From Hofstenia miamia (taxonomy: Eukaryota > Xenacoelomorpha > Acoela), in assembly GCA_004352715.1 (NCBI GenBank), contig SCFE01000008.1, forward strand, positions 290,544-354,543: 64,000 nt of DNA, written 5' to 3'. Both the position numbers and the translations under genes were made by a program. The notes under the pieces were generated by a model that searched no databases, was not told the DNA's origin, and saw only the letters and a program-made list of their open reading frames with translations. Of the stretch, positions 10,353 through 22,478 are shown one piece after another; the first letter of the stretch is position 1, and each line of letters begins with the position of its first letter.

Positions 10353-12137
10353 GAAATAATAGTATCAAAAGAATTTCTAATATTTACTACCTTGAAAGAT
10401 TGTCTGGGCAAAATTGAAATTCAGATAAAAAAATCGGACTTAAATAAAAAAATCCAATTTTTTCGATTTTTTTTAATTTAAATCGGTTTTTTCCCAACAT
10501 TGCTCTTCCTAAAATGTTACAGAAAATTCCAAATTTACAAGTATTCTAATTGAGATATTTGTATATGTCATGTTGATGGCAAAAATCTTGTGTTACATAT
10601 GTATACAACATTTTAAGTGCTTTTATAGAAAATAATTTGTCGTTAATTCTGAGTTGGTCTGGTTAGCTTGGGAAAATTGAACAGAATATTAGATTAAGTT
10701 TTAATAATAAACATTCTTAAGTATTTTTCATAGTTTTAACTTCTCATGATCCTGCAAATAATTCCCCATTGAGAAAAGAAGTGGGGACAAGAACTTTCCT
10801 AGGAAAAGTATGAGTAAATATTCTATTCCAATTTTTGATATATTTCTTTGCAGGAATTATTTTAATGGGTTGTTATTCTTAGAATAAATAATGTTTGTAA
10901 TAATTTTTATTTTTTAAGTCGTAAGAGAGTCAGTAGTTTCACATATTATATAGTATATGTTAAGGTGTATAAGCATTGTACATTGCAGTTTTTGTAATAC
11001 TGCAAATTTATTAAAACATTTACCATGAAGAAATATGCAAAGATTAAGCCACCTCAAATGCAACAAGAATATAACAAACATACTTGGTGTGCAATTAGCT
11101 AAACATAATCACTTTTCACTGCAAAAAATTGCATTCTGGTAATTTTCATAAATGAACATATAAAAGGTTTTCTATTATATTAATAATATTCATTATTGCT
11201 AATAATTTCACTTACCCTTAATTTATGGGGGTTAAAGAATTAGATCATTAATTAGTTTGTCTACAATGTTTTCAAATTTAGAATAAATGCAGCTTAGATC
11301 ATAAATAATCGTAGTGGATGCGAAGCAGAATGTAATCTAATTAGAATCAATCAAAGTGTCAGTCAACGAATCGAGAATGGCTATTTTTTGCTAGGTGGTG
11401 CATTTAAGAACCCACACGCATGCGGCAAAGGCAATCCAATCAGATATTCATTGCAAAATTTTGCTGCTAAAAAATTTATGCATTGTTTTGCTCCTGTTAC
11501 TTATTGTTTCTTATCTCCGTCAAGAATTCTTGTTTTACCTATTTTTGTATACATAGGAATCTTCAGAATATTATAGATGAATGTTACTTTAAAATTTTCT
11601 AGATTTGGACTTGGTATAAGGAAAGTTACATTCAATTTTCATAATGCTCTGATTCCTATCTGCGTTCAACTTTGTAAAGTGTTTGTTATTATTTTTGTTT
11701 CACACTATATGTGTAGAACGTTCCCATTAAACTCAAACTTGCAAAACTTGAAAAGTTTTGTAGGTATCTTATTAAAACTTTGCAAATACTTGTATTTAGC
11801 AAGTATTTGATTAAACTTTGCAAATACTTAATAAATATTTGGTAAGTTTAGTAAGTTTTGCAAGTAGGAAATATATCAATAAACTTTGCAAATACTTAGT
11901 AATTTTCGCATAATTTTAAAACGTAGAAATGGAGAAACATCATTTTTACAAAACTCTAAAATTAATGTTTAAAATCCCATTTGATTGATTATTTTCTATA
12001 TAAGGCAGAAATTCTTTTTGATATCCAATATAAAGATATTCATTTCATATTCTAACGTTTAATATAACATTACATTATTGAAAAATTAATGCTGATAAGG
12101 GCTTGATTTCAAATAAATGTATATTCTTAACAAATAC
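10353..12137. other. AT-rich non-coding stretch with a short interspersed repeat
   Basis: No gene was recognised. At about 11770-11905 the phrase AAACTTTGCAAATACTT occurs three times (near 11776, 11813 and 11881), with related AAGTTTTGCAAGT units between, so this is a small degenerate repeat cluster. Confidence 0.5.
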
Positions 12138-13727
12138 CCCAAGTAACATTTAACGCTGCTTTTGCGCTTATTTTAAGCTCCTTGATAATATTACCTCTAA
12201 AACGTAAATTTAGCTAAAACAGATGTCAATCAAAATTTTACACCATTTGATAGCCATTAATTTTTGCTGTTTTTCACATAGCTCTAATTTGGCTGTTTGG
12301 GAGCCATATTAAAGCCAAAACATCCTTTGTGACACATTTATTTGGAATTAGAATTTTAACAACAAGTGTGTCATTCATTCAATGGATCGAAGTTTCACTG
12401 GTAAGATTATATTTGTTTGCATATACAGTATGTTGTTTTATTCGCACAGATTGGCGCATGCCCTGAATAAAATAAAGGGGCAAATTATTTACCCTCAACT
12501 GCATAAATATTTAATAATTTTCAAATCCATAACAGCATTGTGGATGCAATAATACGAATTATTAGTTACCAACTGACCCTTAATATATTTTCTATGCAAT
12601 TGTACATGATATTGTAGAAGTTTGGTCCTGAATTGCCTAATTTACATGCAGGCCCGTAGCCACGGGGGTTAGGAGGGATCGAACCCCCGGAAGGTCAAGC
12701 AACCCCTCCTAGACAAATAAGCTAAAAGAAAAATCAACATGTAAAAATAAAATGTGTTAATTCCATTGTTGAAACACTGCTCCTAATAATGCAATTCTGA
12801 AGTCTATTTTGTCAATATTTTCAAAAAATTTTCACGGGGCTTCACCCCGCCTTTGGTCACTTACTTGATCACTATACTAGATAACCTCACAAGTCAGAAA
12901 ATCCGCGTACGCCCATGAATGCAACAAAAATACAATCTTGTACAGACTTATTAATATTTGTTTACATTATAAAGAAAGTCGAAATTCCCATCAACCCCTC
13001 AAAAATGCGCACAACACGATGCTTAGCTGCACTTCAGTGACAGGTTAATTTCTTACCTTTGTCTTATGTTTTATTTTAGGTTTCAAATCGAAATAACTTT
13101 ACATAATCAATTGCGTTTCAAATATTTGTGGTAGATAATTTGTCTTTTTGCCTCAAAATAAACTTAACATATTACTTTATACTAAAAAAATATTGTTGTT
13201 ATGTAATAATCTATATGTAATTGCCCCATCTCAATTATTTTTCTAGTGATCATTTCGTAAGTAGTTTTTAGTTAATACTATTTATATACATTTATATTTT
13301 AGAATAGCTTTGCAAAAGGTAAGCATTCATACTTATTTTTAACAAACTTAAGCTGAAGTCTGTTCGATGCTATAAAGGTCAGCTACTATTGTCCTTGATG
13401 CTATTTATTAGCATTTATTTTAACGTGTGCGGTTTATATTTGTTTGGGCTGAGTACTGAGTTTACACTGTTAAGCAGCCATTGTACAGCTAATATTTTCA
13501 AGAAGCCTAAAATAAGAACAAAGGCAGCATTAGATTTTATTAGTAAATACTTTTCTCAAGTGGCTGGTTTAAAGCTCTCAATAAGCGCTTAAGAAGCGCC
13601 AAAAATACGCCCGTAGTAAGCATTAAAAAGGTATCAAAATCGCGCGTTTTAAGCACGTATTTACAACCATAAAAGAGCTATATTAGAGGCCAAAATAAGC
13701 CAAAATCAGCGTTAAATTTTACTTGGG
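12138..13727. mobile_element. Non-autonomous element with about 50-bp terminal inverted repeats
   Basis: The left end CCCAAGTAACATTTAACGCT and the inverse of the right end, CCCAAGTAAAATTTAACGCT, match closely, and similarity continues into GCTTATTTT and GCTC. The roughly 1.6-kb interior has no recognisable transposase and contains a nested small element at 12649-12917. No clear target duplication was seen, so the superfamily is unassigned. Confidence 0.65.
12649..12917 (-). mobile_element. Small dispersed element, copy 1
   Basis: Read on the - strand it runs from CATGGGCGTACGCGG to GTGGCTACGGGCCTG. It aligns over about 220 bp with the segment at 28420-28635, sharing blocks such as ACCAAAGGCG, AAAATAGAC, TTTTTACATG and GGAGGG. 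A possible ATGCA duplication flanks it. It is inserted inside the larger inverted-repeat element. One end has a tRNA B-box-like GGTTCGATCC, but the sister copy lacks it. Confidence 0.65.
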
Positions 13728-16377
13728 ACAAGATGACCGCAAATGTTGAATTTTTGTAGTATCAACAATTTCACTTGAATTTTGAAAGAATGTCATATTT
13801 ATAAATGATAACAATAAGCATAAAAATCTGCCAAATTTAGCAATTTTAAATAGAAATTTTTTCAATTGTGAAAAATCTTTTCTGGTCAATCATAACTTTT
13901 TATGTAATAGTAAATTTCAAATTTCCCAAATACTCATGAATATACTATTTTGACAATATATTTGCCATATATATTATAATTTTTACACTAAAATGCTAAG
14001 AAAGCTTTTCTGCAATTCCTTTTTTATATTGAAAGGATCTAGTAATAAAAATAATAAGGTTTTTCTTGAAAGCATATGCGCATCGATTATTGTTTACTAA
14101 GGTTCCCAATTATACCAGCAGTGGGCCACTGATAGCGTAACTGGTAACAAATAACACATGTTTTCAATTGTAATTTGTATTTTTGTGTAGTTGTGTAATT
14201 TGGTTGAGTTAAGTGCACAGTTAGAAGTTTGTATAGCATATTATCTTAAAAATTCAACTCCTTTGGTGCAAACCATTGAATTAATTAGACAGTACTCATA
14301 ACAATATCTGGCATGCTATGGCTTTCTAACGTCAAATTAATATAACTCAAATTTAAATTAATCTATGTCAATTTCAAATCCATCTATTTGAAATTCTAAT
14401 AAACCTAAGTCAAATTCAAATTACCTACATAGAATGTTTCTATAGAGCCATCCCATTGACCCTATATAATGCGCTTTAAACAAATGTTCTTGGGAAATAT
14501 GAAAATGGGGTTTTATTGCTTATGTCTTTTTGAAATTTTTTGACATTTATATTAATACCATCGTCATAATCGTTATCAACTACTAAATGTTCATTAAGTT
14601 AATTTGCTATGAAATATTAATTTGATAACCATAATTGTAAATCATTAAAATATATATTTGTTAACTACATGGCAGATCAATCCAGGAATGGCATTAATGA
14701 GCCATTGTCACATCATTAGTGGGCTATAAGAAACCGATAATTATTTCTTTTTGAAAATTGAAATCAAACTTTAATGCATTACATATATTATTATAGAATA
14801 ATATAATAATTTTTGGTAAAATTTTGGAAATTTAGGATTTTTTTATTTTGTTGGTTATGGTTGCTGGCCATTGATCCCACTAATGGCCATTTGATTATCC
14901 GAAAATCCTTGCTATTTGGGAAGCAAAAAAGTATTTTAACACTTTATTTAAAACAACTGTCTGAATTCAGTGAGGTATCCAGGAACATAGAAAAATAGAA
15001 AAATTTCCTTCCTCTTCATATTTCCATTATATATTTTTTCGGTTAGAATGTATTACTTTGCAAAAATATGTTAAGCAATTACTATCTCCAAAATGGCAAA
15101 ATGTATTTTCACTGTCAAGTTCTGCAAAATTTTGAGATATCCTATATCCTCCTGGGCTGATCATTTGCCTATCAGTGAATTGATAAAATGAATCGTTTTC
15201 GAAAACCATGATTTCATTAAATCAAAAATTTTTACAACGATATATGCTGCAGTGCCGATAGTAGAATATGAATGCTCAACGATTTGCCTTCATAAAATAT
15301 TTAACAATCTTTCAAATTATATTTGCCTAACCTCAAAAGCGCTGAAAAAAATTAGATGCATTCATTGATCAGATGGGGAATGATAATGAGTATTATCATA
15401 TTCTTAAATGCATCATATTTGCTTTGCAAAATTGCAAGTATAGAAAGTATTCCTAAAATCTTTAATGCAAGAAAGAACACAATTCGTTTTTAAATTTTAA
15501 GGCAATCGAATTGAGAAGTTTTTCCACAATTGTACATTTTCAAGTTTAGATTAAGATCATGAGAAATTGATGAATCACGTCTGAAATGAAATTCAATTTA
15601 AATATTATTATACTACAAATGTTAATATTGAGTGTTTTGAATAACTGCTTAAAGATCACCAAATAGAAATTTATCCCTTTGAAAAATTCGCATTGTTTCT
15701 AGTTTAAGCACAAATCAGATTCCTTAAATTTTGAAATATACGAAGCTGTCATCTAAAATAGAATTGAAAATTTTCTATTCAGCTTCATTAGATTGATTAA
15801 AGAAGTTGCCAAAGGAACTCGTTTTTGTGTAACAAAGTGAGCTGCATGAAAATTATGCAATCAATTAAACTGTCTGATATGTCATGATTTTTATATTAAT
15901 GATAACAGCATGTTTTTTCCCAATAAATTGCTAGGTTTATTTTCAAGCAAGTTAGGTTGCCACTTTATCATCTGTAATCTATTTATATTTGTTCAATGTA
16001 GTTAAAAGTTTTCCTATTCAAGAATGTCAAATAATATTTTTCAGATATATTGTTTGCAAGTACTAATATAAATGTGTTATTCATATTTTGTTCGTTCTTA
16101 ACTGTAGCATAAAGAAGTTGCAAAAAAATAAATAATCAAGTAATGATACGTCTATATTTTTCGGATATACATGTAAATGAAAATGAACTTCTAATTTTAA
16201 AATTTATATTGTTTCATTGAAACAATCGAATGGACTATTGTGCAAACCAAAATGCAACTGGAAATAGTAAAATGACAAAAAATTTAATGGAATCTATAAG
16301 TAATCTATTCCATAAACTGACCTTCACTTGACAATCTTGTCTTTCTGCTTAGCATCCAGGTAATAATTAGATATCCT

Positions 16378-16382
<5 letters not shown>
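13728..16382. other. AT-rich non-coding stretch
   Basis: No gene, RNA or element was recognised. Short ORFs here have no family signal. Confidence 0.5.

Positions 16383-16430
<48 letters not shown>
16383..16430. repeat. (TA)n microsatellite
   Basis: A pure AT dinucleotide run of nearly 50 bases, 300 bases beyond the 3' end of the secreted precursor gene. Confidence 0.95.
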
Positions 16431-16432
<2 letters not shown>

Positions 16433-16731
16433 GTAATCAAGGTTCCGGTAATTTCAATAAATATTTCATAATCATATAGGGTTTTTTGTGATTACACATA
16501 CTAAAAAACATTGAAAATTAATCACATATTTGAAAAAATTTCCCATCAGTAAATTCCTTCAAATCAATAATAAAGTTCTGATTACTTTTTTTGCAAGATA
16601 TGCGTAATTTTCAAAGAAATAATAATTGCTTAGTATTTATTTTCATTTGATTTTGATCGAAGAAAATAAAGCCTGCGTAATTATTGAAAAAAGTGTGTAT
16701 CTACAAATAAAAATAAAAAATATGTGAACAC

Positions 16732-18492
16732 TTAAAGATCATTTAGAAGCTCGTAGACCATTTTAAGAGAAAGATTGGATTGAATTTTTGATGCCAATGA
16801 AACAATTTTATCAAGTGCGTTTTCATTCTCATCGTTTTCTCCATTAAAAACGTCATAATCTTTTTTGGTTACATTAATACTATCTTGACGTTTTCCAATA
16901 TCTAAGATGTCTCTTCTAGCAAAACTTTCATTTGATTGTCGTGCAATTAATTCAAGGATAAAGGTTGATTGTTGAGATCTCTTTTCAACCGAGTCATTCA
17001 TCTGCCTTGAATACATTTCTAGAAATTTTAAATCACTTGAATTCAACTGACGTGATTCGATGTTATCATTCGTGCTGATTTCATTTCCGATTTCCTTCAT
17101 CTTATCTTCATCATTCAATAGTTCTTTTAAGCTTTGCAATTGAGGCATAATCACTTCAAAGTTATCTGAAATTTGTCGCGAGATTAATTTTTTTGCAATT
17201 TCAATTGTCGTGTTGTTAGGGTCATCGGTCAATTGTCGCTTTTGGCTGGTTTTTGTATCGTTAATCTCTTGCCTTTTCTGAAATATATTTAGAATTTCCT
17301 CATTAAGCAATTGGTAACCACGTTTGTATGCATCGCCTAAGCCGGTGATATTTGTTCCATCAATTTGTCTACGAGATAAAATCGCTTCTAGGGATTCATC
17401 TAGATGAAAACACGTTAGTACTGTTTATGATTATGAAAAGTTTTTTACATAATTTAGGATACGTATGAAAAAATATATTATGTTTGATATTAACTGCTCA
17501 TGAATGGGCCTATAAAATATTCAAATACTAAATATTTTTTATAAGAAGTTGTCATTTTAACGTCAAACTATTATAATTCTGCCAAGTTCATATAGAATTG
17601 AAACCTACTGTATCTGCGGATAGCTATCAAAGTGCAAATCTAATATTGATTATATTTACATAATACATTGGGAAAAACAATAATTCTCATAAAATATTTT
17701 ATATTCACTATGAATTAAAAATTTAGAAATTGATAATATAGTTCTTAAGATGAGACCACTTGATGAATATTGAAGGTTGGTTAATTAGATAAAAAAACCT
17801 AGGTTTACACAAGTAAGCAAAAGGGAATATGACAGAATATTCATAAGCACTTTTTCCTAAACATACTGGGTTACAGCTTCATACTTTTTTGTCAATTTAT
17901 ATTAAGTCTCATCAGAAAAAAGTATGCTTAGTTTCAGGAAAATCGTTTGTATTTTTTGTAGATTATTTGCAATTAATTTTAATGTCAATTTAAAATAATA
18001 ACCGCCACAAAGATTGTGAAAAAAATTTGTAAACCAAGAAAATATCTTAGATAAATATTTTTTAATGGATTTGATAACCAACTTTCACAATGAAATGAGA
18101 AACTTTTTTCTTTGTTGATGATAGATCAAATTAACATGGAATATTTTACATAGAAACTAACATCCGCACACTTTCAATAAAATTAGTGATTCAAATTTTT
18201 AATGAAAACCATTTCATTGATTTTTTAGAAAATTATGAATAGTTAAAAAGTTATCCTTACACTACATCCTTACACTACCGAACTAGTTCAAATAAATGTT
18301 AATCATGATAAGAAATTTGGAAAAAACTCTTTAAAAATAGACAGAGGATTTTTAGGTACTTAGTTTTAAAATAAATCGCTGAGAACTTTACATGTATGCT
18401 TCTAAATAAAAGTTATACTTACTTGTTTCAATAACAAAGGCATGAGAAAGAAATCCGAACAAAAAGAGTAGAGACATATTGAGTGTGCTCAT
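16732..18492 (-). CDS. Secreted precursor with repeated Arg-Gln / Lys-Arg sites, two exons
   Basis: Exon 1 (18492-18423) encodes MSTLNMSLLFLFGFLSHAFV, a clear signal peptide, and ends in A before the strong donor GTAAGTAT. Exon 2 (17399-16732) follows the acceptor TTTTCATCTAG and continues in phase (Asn24) to a TGA or TAA-type stop at 16732. The product is 245 residues. The mature part is acidic and Asn-rich, with many N-glycosylation motifs (NIT, NDT, NNT, NSS, NDS, NES, NVT). Arg-Gln occurs eight times, in SRRQ, QKRQ, SRQ, ARQ and GKRQ contexts, and there are further YKRG, EKRS and ARRD sites. It has almost no Cys. This pattern suggests a prohormone-like precursor cut at basic residues, giving peptides that start with Gln. 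One peptide would end in Gly before KR, a possible amidation site. I recognise no named family, so function is inferred only. An alternative is a structural secreted protein. Confidence 0.7.
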
Positions 18493-18532
18493 CTTCGAAG
18501 TGAGTGTGTACTAATTATGTAGTCAGCTATGC

Positions 18533-18541
18533 TATATATAG
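18533..18541 (-). promoter_or_regulatory. TATA box of the secreted precursor gene
   Basis: On the - strand, CTATATATAG sits about 45 bases upstream of the ATG at 18492, which leaves room for a transcription start about 30 bases downstream and a very short 5' leader. Confidence 0.5.
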
Positions 18542-18707
18542 GTGCTGAACATAATTATCATTACAGTTGAGTCAATTTTCTCTAAACATAAACGTTCTAA
18601 TTATAAACATGTTTTCAAACAAAGTAAACTCATTAGTGTCGTCATAAATTGTATTCCATGCAACGTTTACGTATATTACTAATTCAAAATTCAATGTAGC
18701 AGGAAAG

Positions 18708-18710
<3 letters not shown>

Positions 18711-18742
<32 letters not shown>

Positions 18743-18952
18743 NNNNNNNNNNNNNNNNNNNNNNNNNNNNNNNNNNNNNNNNNNNNNNNNNNNNNNNNNN
18801 NNNNNNNNNNNNNNNNNNNNNNNNNNNNNNNNNNNNNNNNNNNNNNNNNNNNNNNNNNNNNNNNNNNNNNNNNNNNNNNNNNNNNNNNNNNNNNNNNNNN
18901 NNNNNNNNNNNNNNNNNNNNNNNNNNNNNNNNNNNNNNNNNNTATGTATATA
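18711..18952. repeat. (TA)n microsatellite containing an assembly gap
   Basis: An AT run at 18711-18742 leads into 200 ambiguous bases (18743-18942). TATGTATATATA follows. The round gap length suggests a placeholder. Confidence 0.9.
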
Positions 18953-19516
18953 TATTATAAATCTAAAAAATTTAAAATTTTTCTATCCCGGATCGAGCAT
19001 ATTGCAGCTGTTTTACATCTCTATTATGGCATTGGGAAAATTTTAAGCATTACATAAACAATTGTATAAAAGCCTATGTTTTTTGTCTTAAAACCATTTC
19101 AATATGTAAGAAGTTGAAAAACATTTAATGCATTTTATATTTTCATTCGAAACATTTAAACCTTAAGAATTCTGGACTTAAAGTAAGGTTTTCTAAGAAA
19201 CTGTTACCAATTTTCATGTGTTGAACTTAAAATAAATATGAATTTGAGACAGAACTTATCCAAAATAAATTTATTCATTGTAGTTGATACATCGAAATGT
19301 TTTATAACTATATTTAAATATTTTCGTCATGTAATTTTCTAACATAGAAAAGTATTAGTATATTATCTTCAAAAGGATTGTCATGATAATTTTACATAAT
19401 TTGTAAACTATATTTTGAAATTTTGTATATTGAAAAACTCTCTAATTGTGATAATCTTTTACTTCTAATGTCTAGTCTAATGTAGTGATGTACTCTTATT
19501 GGCTCATCAGCTTGGG
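18953..19516. other. AT-rich stretch between two gaps
   Basis: Nothing recognised. Confidence 0.4.
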
Positions 19517-20554
19517 TATATATATATATATATATATANNNNNNNNNNNNNNNNNNNNNNNNNNNNNNNNNNNNNNNNNNNNNNNNNNNNNNNNNNNNNN
19601 NNNNNNNNNNNNNNNNNNNNNNNNNNNNNNNNNNNNNNNNNNNNNNNNNNNNNNNNNNNNNNNNNNNNNNNNNNNNNNNNNNNNNNNNNNNNNNNNNNNN
19701 NNNNNNNNNNNNNNNNNNNNNNNNNNNNNNNNNNNNNNNNNNNNNNNNNNNNNNNNNNNNNNNNNNNNNNNNNNNNNNNNNNNNNNNNNNNNNNNNNNNN
19801 NNNNNNNNNNNNNNNNNNNNNNNNNNNNNNNNNNNNNNNNNNNNNNNNNNNNNNNNNNNNNNNNNNNNNNNNNNNNNNNNNNNNNNNNNNNNNNNNNNNN
19901 NNNNNNNNNNNNNNNNNNNNNNNNNNNNNNNNNNNNNNNNNNNNNNNNNNNNNNNNNNNNNNNNNNNNNNNNNNNNNNNNNNNNNNNNNNNNNNNNNNNN
20001 NNNNNNNNNNNNNNNNNNNNNNNNNNNNNNNNNNNNNNNNNNNNNNNNNNNNNNNNNNNNNNNNNNNNNNNNNNNNNNNNNNNNNNNNNNNNNNNNNNNN
20101 NNNNNNNNNNNNNNNNNNNNNNNNNNNNNNNNNNNNNNNNNNNNNNNNNNNNNNNNNNNNNNNNNNNNNNNNNNNNNNNNNNNNNNNNNNNNNNNNNNNN
20201 NNNNNNNNNNNNNNNNNNNNNNNNNNNNNNNNNNNNNNNNNNNNNNNNNNNNNNNNNNNNNNNNNNNNNNNNNNNNNNNNNNNNNNNNNNNNNNNNNNNN
20301 NNNNNNNNNNNNNNNNNNNNNNNNNNNNNNNNNNNNNNNNNNNNNNNNNNNNNNNNNNNNNNNNNNNNNNNNNNNNNNNNNNNNNNNNNNNNNNNNNNNN
20401 NNNNNNNNNNNNNNNNNNNNNNNNNNNNNNNNNNNNNNNNNNNNNNNNNNNNNNNNNNNNNNNNNNNNNNNNNNNNNNNNNNNNNNNNNNNNNNNNNNNN
20501 NNNNNNNNNNNNNNNNNNNNNNNNNNNNNNNNNNNNNNATATATATATATATAT
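19517..20554. repeat. (TA)n microsatellite containing a 1000-base gap
   Basis: AT runs flank exactly 1000 ambiguous bases (19539-20538). ORFs spanning this region are artefacts. Confidence 0.95.
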
Positions 20555-21548
20555 CTGAATGAAGAATAACTTTGCAAATAAAAACACATAGTAAATCATT
20601 TGCGCCTTAAGCTGTCCGAAAGCATTTTTAAACAACATTGTCAATTCCAAGCAAGCAAGACTAATGAAATACTTGAATTTCTTTTAATAAAGTTTTTTGT
20701 TTTCAACCCTTATCGAGCATACACGAACAATCCCTCGGCAGAGGAAGTGAGCGGAATTCGAATATCTCAGCAAATGATTTAAGAAGTTTTCATTTTGGAG
20801 ATTCAAAAATTTATATTTGCGTCAAAATTCTGTTTAGTTTGTCAATTTTATCAATTTTACGATGACTTTTCTCAACTGCAGCCAATGTAATATTTTTAAA
20901 ATCTACACTTGATTTAACTTGGAACAGCCTGACACAAAGCAAACACACTTCCTAAATTATTGGTCTGCGCTGTAATCATGTAGATTTCATAAAAATTGGT
21001 TTATCCCTGCGCCACATCCCACATTTGCTTTGAGGCCCACAAGTTTTTGCCCAATAATCTTTGATCCATTCAAAATTACGTATTGTAGATTGAAAAGCAA
21101 TGCAGATATTATTATAATGTTACAGTTGAACATTTTATTATAGTAACTATATATTTTTAATATCGCTCATTGGCTCTCATTTAGCTATGTTTCCACTAGG
21201 AATTTTTCAAAACGCTTATAACTCAGAACTTGACCGGATATTGTGTTCAACAAACATATTTCTACTTAATTTCCCGACATGGCTTTGTGCTACAGACTTT
21301 GCGCACGGCACGCCTAGACGGGGCTCACACAGTTTTTCTCGAAAAAATATTTCAAGCTAATTTTCTGAACACTAGGTATGGAAATAATTTGAGTCTTTAA
21401 AAAAATCGGATTTCACGTTGAAAAAAAATATATTTGCAAGTAGTTCGGTAATAAGCAAATGTCTTAGTACATATCATCATCATGAGCGGTTTATATATTC
21501 ATATATCATTACTAGCACCATAGATTATATATATGCTACAGCTTTAAA
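20555..21548. other. Non-coding stretch
   Basis: No gene or element was recognised with confidence. Confidence 0.4.
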
Positions 21549-21733
21549 CAGTGGTGAACGCAGGGAGGATATGGTGGAATATCCTCCGACAGGTTTTCAA
21601 AAATGATTTTGACAGGATAATTAAAAAAATTCTTGGTCGTGAAATGCATTTATTAGTTTCTCTTTTCTTTTCGCTCCGGTTTTGTTCATGACTAAGATGT
21701 CCCCTCCGTCAGAAAATTGTGCGTATGCCCCTG
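21549..21733 (-). mobile_element. Small MITE-like element, 185 bp
   Basis: On the - strand it begins CAGGGGCATACGCACAATTT, then TCTGACGGAGGGGACATC. Its other end, read inward, is CAGTGGTGAACGCAGGGAGG. The first end shares its terminal motif with the sites near 997, 12917 and 28420. No target duplication was seen. Confidence 0.5.
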
Positions 21734-21753
21734 GCGTGCAGCACAATGTTGTA

Positions 21754-21774
21754 ATATATATATATATATATATA

Positions 21775-21808
<34 letters not shown>
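21754..21808. repeat. (TA)n microsatellite
   Basis: Two AT runs joined by a TATGATAT interruption. Confidence 0.95.
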
Positions 21809-21810
<2 letters not shown>

Positions 21811-22478
21811 TTACCTCATATTATAATGTCATTAGGGAAACCGGTAGAAACTAATATCGAAAGTCTCCTTGGTTTTACCTCGATATATGTTATATTACTA
21901 TTACCTAATATATACTTTTAATATTTATTTTGGAAGTGTTAAATGATTTATTTGATTTATTTTGATTAATTTGATTAATTTGTAATTTTTCTAAATTCAA
22001 TGATAGTTATGTGAAATACTGTAGTATTTGATTGTCCTCGTGATTCAAATCGACGTTGCTTAAATTAAACTTTAGTATCAATGGAAAACCTGTAAACAAT
22101 TTGCAGGTATTAATCATTTGTATATAAACCTAGGGAAAGCTGTTATTTGGTCGCAAAAATCTATTAGTTTAGCTTTTAGTTAGCGTTATTTTCTCTCTCA
22201 CACTTAAGGTTTTAAGTATCATTGTTTGATATGGTAATAATTATTTAGGCTCCAGTGATAATTTCAGAGTCGTGTTGAAATGAGGCGCGACTAATAGCTT
22301 CTTGATTCTTCACCCTGCATTATGGTCACATTAGGCTAGGTATAGGTATGACTAGTTACGAAAAACTTGTTTTTTTGTTCGGAAAAAGCACATAACATTT
22401 AACATTGTGATTAAATCATGCCTGTGGGCCTCCACGAATGCATGGTGATTACATGCTATTTATCTTATTTATTATCTA
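21809..22478. other. Non-coding stretch
   Basis: No gene was recognised. It ends at the TA target site of the Tc1-like element. Confidence 0.4.

Noticed and set aside
12660-12690. tRNA-derived SINE suggested by a GGTTCGATCC B-box
   Set aside because: There is no A-box at the right spacing, and the sister copy at 28420 lacks the motif.
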